Origin: Chloroflexota bacterium | GTDB taxonomy: Bacteria; Chloroflexota; Limnocylindria; Limnocylindrales; CSP1-4 | Assembly (NCBI GenBank): GCA_021786915.1 | Contig: JAJYMP010000531.1 | Span: 1 to 6,940, forward strand | Length of the DNA: 6,940 nucleotides | Direction: 5' to 3' | Shown: positions 5,235 through 6,940 of the stretch, piece by piece | Layout of the letters: each line of letters opens with the position of its first letter | Numbering within the stretch: position 1 is the first letter of the stretch | Notes under the pieces: model-generated | Told to the model about the DNA's origin: nothing | The model's database searches: none | What the model saw: only the letters and a program-made list of their open reading frames with translations | Program-made: the position numbers and the translations under genes

Positions 5235-6122
5235 ATGACCGCGATCCGGATCACCGACGTCCGTGACGAGGCGTCGTTCGAGCTCATTCCGCCCTGCGCC
5301 GACCCGGCGTTCGATCACCGCACCTGCGACTACTGGGAGGATGCCGAGCGGGGCTCGAAGGCGCACCGGGCGAGCTGGCTCCAGCGAGCCCCCGGCCCGG
5401 CGCCGGGCTCAGCCTCGGATTCGGCCGCGGGCTCAGCTCCGGGCTCGGCCGCGGCCTCGACCGCGGGCTCAGCTCCGGGTTTGGCGGCGGGTTCGGCCGC
5501 GGGCTCAGCTCCGGGCTCGGCCGCGGCCTCGACTGCGGGCGGGGCGCCCGCCTCCTGGCCGACCCGCGTCGTGGACAACCCGTTCGCGCCGCCCCCGAAG
5601 TCGGGTCCTCCCTTCAACCCGTTCGCGATCGACGAGGAGGACCGGCTGGTCGACAACCCGTTCGCGCCGCCGAAGCCGCAGCCCCAGCGGCTCGAGACCG
5701 GCGCGCCGCGCAAGCTGGCGCTCCTGGGACGGGGTCTGGCGATCTTCGGCAGCTACGCGAAGGTGCTCCTGGCCGACGATCGACCGGTGGCCTACGCCCA
5801 GTTCGGCCCGCTCTCCGCCTATCCGCGCGCCCTCCGGCTGCGCGACCTCTACCCGCAGCTCCCGCAGGCGCCGCTCCCGGCCGTCATCACCTGCATCGCG
5901 ACGACGGCCGAGGCGCGAGGCCGGGGCCACGCGCTGCGCCTCGTCGAGGCGGTCTGCGACGACCTCGCCGGCCGTGGCTTCGCCGCGGTCGAGGCGTACC
6001 CGGAGGCAGGTGCGCGACCGGACGCCACGAGCGCGGCCAGCCCGGCGTTCTGGCTCGCCGCCGGCTTCCGGCTGGCCGTCGACGACGAGCGGTTCCCGGT
6101 GGTCCGCCGCGAGCTGGGCTGA
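5235..6122 (+). CDS. GNAT-type acetyltransferase with N-terminal Cys/His segment and repeat-rich linker
   Basis: This 295-aa protein ends in a GNAT fold. PAVITCIATTAEARGRGHA (215-233) is the strand plus the acetyl-CoA-binding R-x-x-G-x-G/A loop, and AFWLAAGFRL (271-280) is the usual last segment. The acceptor is unknown. Residues 15-50 form a distinctive polar block, IPPCADPAFDHRTCDYWED (18-36), with two Cys and one His that could bind metal or act catalytically. Residues 53-108 are an Ala/Gly/Ser/Pro linker built from DNA repeats, followed by VDNPFAPP at 113-120, NPFA at 128-131 and VDNPFAPP again at 139-146. A core region (IFGSYAKVLLADDRPVAYAQF, 170-190, and AYPRALRLRDLYPQLP, 195-210) precedes the loop. 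I start it at ATG 5235, although the frame stays open back to GTG 5154, because the extra 27 residues look like random Pro/Arg-rich translation and the domain begins right after 5235. Similar proteins seem familiar from uncultured Chloroflexota, from memory only. The gene stands alone and has no visible partner. Confidence 0.78.
   Translation: MTAIRITDVRDEASFELIPPCADPAFDHRTCDYWEDAERGSKAHRASWLQRAPGPAPGSASDSAAGSAPGSAAASTAGSAPGLAAGSAAGSAPGSAAASTAGGAPASWPTRVVDNPFAPPPKSGPPFNPFAIDEEDRLVDNPFAPPKPQPQRLETGAPRKLALLGRGLAIFGSYAKVLLADDRPVAYAQFGPLSAYPRALRLRDLYPQLPQAPLPAVITCIATTAEARGRGHALRLVEAVCDDLAGRGFAAVEAYPEAGARPDATSAASPAFWLAAGFRLAVDDERFPVVRRELG
5420..5540 (+). repeat. In-frame direct repeat, 72-nt offset, in the acetyltransferase linker
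   Basis: Bases 5420-5468 recur at 5492-5540 with one mismatch in 49 (C at 5462, T at 5534). The 72-nt offset equals 24 codons, so the reading frame is kept and the Ala/Gly/Ser linker is lengthened. Shorter copies of the same ggctcagctccggg core occur within and beside the units. This is a minisatellite-like expansion likely to vary in length between strains. Confidence 0.85.
5571..5671 (+). repeat. Two copies of the VDNPFAPP-coding motif
   Basis: The 23-nt segment at 5571-5593 recurs at 5649-5671 with a single difference (GTG versus GTC for Val), 78 nt apart. It encodes VDNPFAPP both times. A shorter relative coding NPFA lies between them. Confidence 0.8.
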
Positions 6123-6144
6123 TTCCGCCGCGAGCTCGGCCGAT
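6103..6144 (+). repeat. 21-nt tandem duplication across the acetyltransferase stop codon
   Basis: Bases 6103-6123 (the last codons and the stop) are repeated at once as 6124-6144 with 19 of 21 identical. The second copy carries CGA where the first has TGA. The unit is a multiple of three, so the downstream copy stays in the gene's frame as an untranslated duplicate of the C-terminus. Confidence 0.75.
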
Positions 6145-6334
6145 CAGACCCGCGCGAGTCCTCGCCCCGGCGGGCGCGCGGCAGCGGGTGCTGCTCAGGG
6201 GTGAGGGGGAGGGGGCCGGGCCGGGCCGGCGGCGGCCGGAGCGGGCCCGCCGGGGGCCGGGTCGGTCCCGGAGCGGCGCGCCCGCGGGGGCGGCCCGGGG
6301 CGGTGGCCGGCGCGAGGCCCGGGGAGCGACGAGC

Positions 6335-6454
6335 CAGGCAGCCGGTTGCGCTGCGCAGAACAAACCCCGGTCGGGCGGCCGGCGCGAGCTGGTTCCGGGC
6401 TCGATTCAGGCAGCCGGTTGCGCTGCGCAGAACAAACCCCGGTCGGGCGGCCGG
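6335..6454 (+). repeat. Perfect 48-nt direct repeat at 72-nt spacing (units A1, A2)
   Basis: Bases 6335-6382 and 6407-6454 are identical over 48 nt. The core reads gcgctgcgcagaacaaac followed by a GC-rich half ending in cggccgg, and contains the odd palindrome tgcgctgcgca. The 24-nt spacer between the copies shares nothing obvious with them. Related diverged copies follow in inverted orientation at 6485-6600. Confidence 0.92.
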
Positions 6455-6482
6455 TGACCGGGTGTCGGGCGGCCGGTAACCG
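6442..6482 (+). repeat. Short 19-nt direct repeat at the array centre
   Basis: Bases 6442-6460 recur at 6464-6482 with one difference (gtgaccg versus gtaaccg), an offset of 22 nt. It extends the end of unit A2 into the turning point of the array. Confidence 0.75.
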
Positions 6483-6498
6483 CGCCTTCGGCCGCCGA
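6465..6498 (+). repeat. Central inverted repeat (hairpin) between A and B units
   Basis: Bases 6465-6475 can pair with 6489-6498, giving ten base pairs with one bulged G and a 13-nt loop (6476-6488). Eight of these pairs (6468-6475 with 6489-6496) are uninterrupted. It marks the axis where the repeat array changes orientation. Confidence 0.6.
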
Positions 6499-6600
6499 TT
6501 CGGGCGGTTTGTCCTCCAGCGCAGAACGACCGTCGCCCAAGCGGTCTCCGACAGCCCCTTCGGCCGCCGATCCGGGCGCTTTGTCCTCGTGCGCAGTACG
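6485..6600 (-). repeat. Two diverged inverted copies of the array unit (B1, B2) at 72-nt spacing
   Basis: Bases 6485-6528 and 6557-6600 are about 84% identical to each other over 44 nt, again offset by exactly 72 nt. Read on the minus strand, B1 contains gcgctgg, acaaacc and tcggcggccg in the same order as unit A (gcgctgc, acaaacc, tcgggcggccg). The B units are thus diverged copies in reverse orientation. Confidence 0.75.
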
Positions 6601-6630
6601 GGCGCCGGTGGACGCCCGCGGAGGAGCGCC

Positions 6631-6681
6631 CGGCACGCGCCCCGCCCCGGCACGCGCCCCGCCCCGGCACCCGCCCCGCCC
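6631..6681 (+). repeat. Three tandem 17-nt GC-rich repeats
   Basis: The unit cggcacgcgccccgccc occurs at 6631-6647 and 6648-6664 identically, and at 6665-6681 with one change. It is followed by further cggcac and cgcc runs. This is a simple-sequence tract of the kind that arises by slippage; no function is evident. Confidence 0.85.
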
Positions 6682-6822
6682 CGGCACGGCACGCCCGCCC
6701 GCCCGCCCCCGGTACGCGCCCCGCCAGCTCCGCACTCCGGCCGGCCCCGCTCGGTACCGGCTGACCCGGAGGCCCCGTCTGATCCCCGACCCCCGAACCG
6801 GCGTCACATCACCAGGAGCGGA

Positions 6823-6940
6823 TCAGCCCTCGTCGTGCACGAGCTGGTGCTCGATCGCATAGCGGACGAGCGCCACGCGGCCACGCACGCCGAGCTTGGC
6901 CGCCAGGTTGGCGATGTGGCGGCGCACGGTGTGGGCGCTG
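6823..6940 (-). CDS. LuxR/NarL-family transcriptional regulator, C-terminal end (5' part outside window)
   Basis: The minus strand encodes the last 38 residues of a protein, ending in a TGA complementary to 6823-6825. It begins in SAHTVRRHIANLAAKLGV, the recognition helix region of a LuxR-type helix-turn-helix, followed by RGRVALVRYAIEHQL, the usual closing helix. The start and the receiver or sensor domain lie beyond the right edge, so it could be a NarL-type response regulator or another LuxR-type regulator. The short acidic tail HDEG is unremarkable. The gene points toward the repeat region and converges with the acetyltransferase gene across 700 nt of non-coding DNA. Confidence 0.85.
   Translation of the reverse strand, partial: SAHTVRRHIANLAAKLGVRGRVALVRYAIEHQLVHDEG

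Larger units (their letters stand above)
6123..6822. other. 700-nt non-coding, extremely GC-rich repeat region
   Basis: Every long frame here translates to Arg/Pro/Gly/Ala-rich low-complexity sequence with no recognisable domain, and open frames exist on both strands simply because stop codons are rare at this GC content. I regard it as non-coding. Contents: the duplicated gene end (to 6144); a possible hairpin (6150-6156 with 6175-6181, 7 bp, 18-nt loop, no T-tract) that could end the acetyltransferase transcript; a G/C-only-like stretch about 6205-6330; the repeat array 6335-6600; the 17-nt tandem repeats 6631-6681; and an unremarkable segment to the LuxR gene end at 6823. Confidence 0.6.

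Noticed and set aside
6335..6600. CRISPR array
   Set aside because: Only two identical units, 48 nt long with a single 24-nt spacer, then inverted diverged copies; no cas genes nearby. CRISPR repeats do not switch orientation inside an array.
5849..6692. Long minus-strand frames with repeated peptides in the GC-rich region
   Set aside because: The peptide repeats only mirror the DNA repeats, several frames on both strands are equally open, and no domain or convincing start is present.

Overview
The window is very GC-rich and carries five evident protein-coding genes plus the 3' end of a sixth. Composition, codon choice and the look of the proteins suggest a GC-rich, probably environmental bacterium. 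My best guess is a Chloroflexota lineage of the Limnocylindria/Ellin6529 kind, mainly because of the unusual acetyltransferase at 5235-6122. This placement is a weak inference, and an actinobacterium is not excluded.

Layout, left to right. (1) 1-1139, +: C-terminal two thirds of a histidine ammonia-lyase (hutH); the MIO-forming part lies outside. (2) 1348-2709 and 2685-3404, +, overlapping by 25 nt: a GT4 glycosyltransferase and a HAD phosphatase. Together they look like mannosylfructose-phosphate synthase and mannosylfructose-phosphate phosphatase (mfpsA-mfpsB), the non-reducing-disaccharide pathway known from Agrobacterium; sucrose-phosphate synthase/phosphatase is the close alternative. 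(3) 3430-4893, -: a complete GH32 beta-fructofuranosidase with all three catalytic residues, convergent with mfpsB and only 25 nt away. (4) 4894-5234: a gap with a strong hairpin in front of the GH32 gene, a perfect Shine-Dalgarno followed by a three-codon ORF, and a possible 31-residue membrane peptide. (5) 5235-6122, +: a GNAT-type acetyltransferase with an unusual N-terminal segment, an Ala/Gly/Ser linker expanded by DNA repeats, and repeated NPFAPP motifs. (6) 6123-6822: a 700-nt, extremely GC-rich non-coding stretch with a four-unit array of 72-nt-spaced repeats, two in one orientation and two diverged copies inverted. (7) 6823-6940, -: C-terminus of a LuxR/NarL-type DNA-binding domain.

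How the genes fit together. The core is a compact sugar module. MfpsA would join a hexose from a nucleotide sugar to fructose-6-phosphate, and MfpsB would remove the phosphate to give a non-reducing disaccharide with a beta-fructofuranosyl end. The neighbouring GH32 enzyme belongs to the family that cleaves exactly that kind of end. The locus could therefore hold both synthesis and breakdown of a compatible solute or reserve sugar (mannosylfructose or sucrose). This is the most interesting hypothesis here, but substrate identity cannot be settled from sequence alone. The hutH, acetyltransferase and LuxR genes show no obvious functional link to it.
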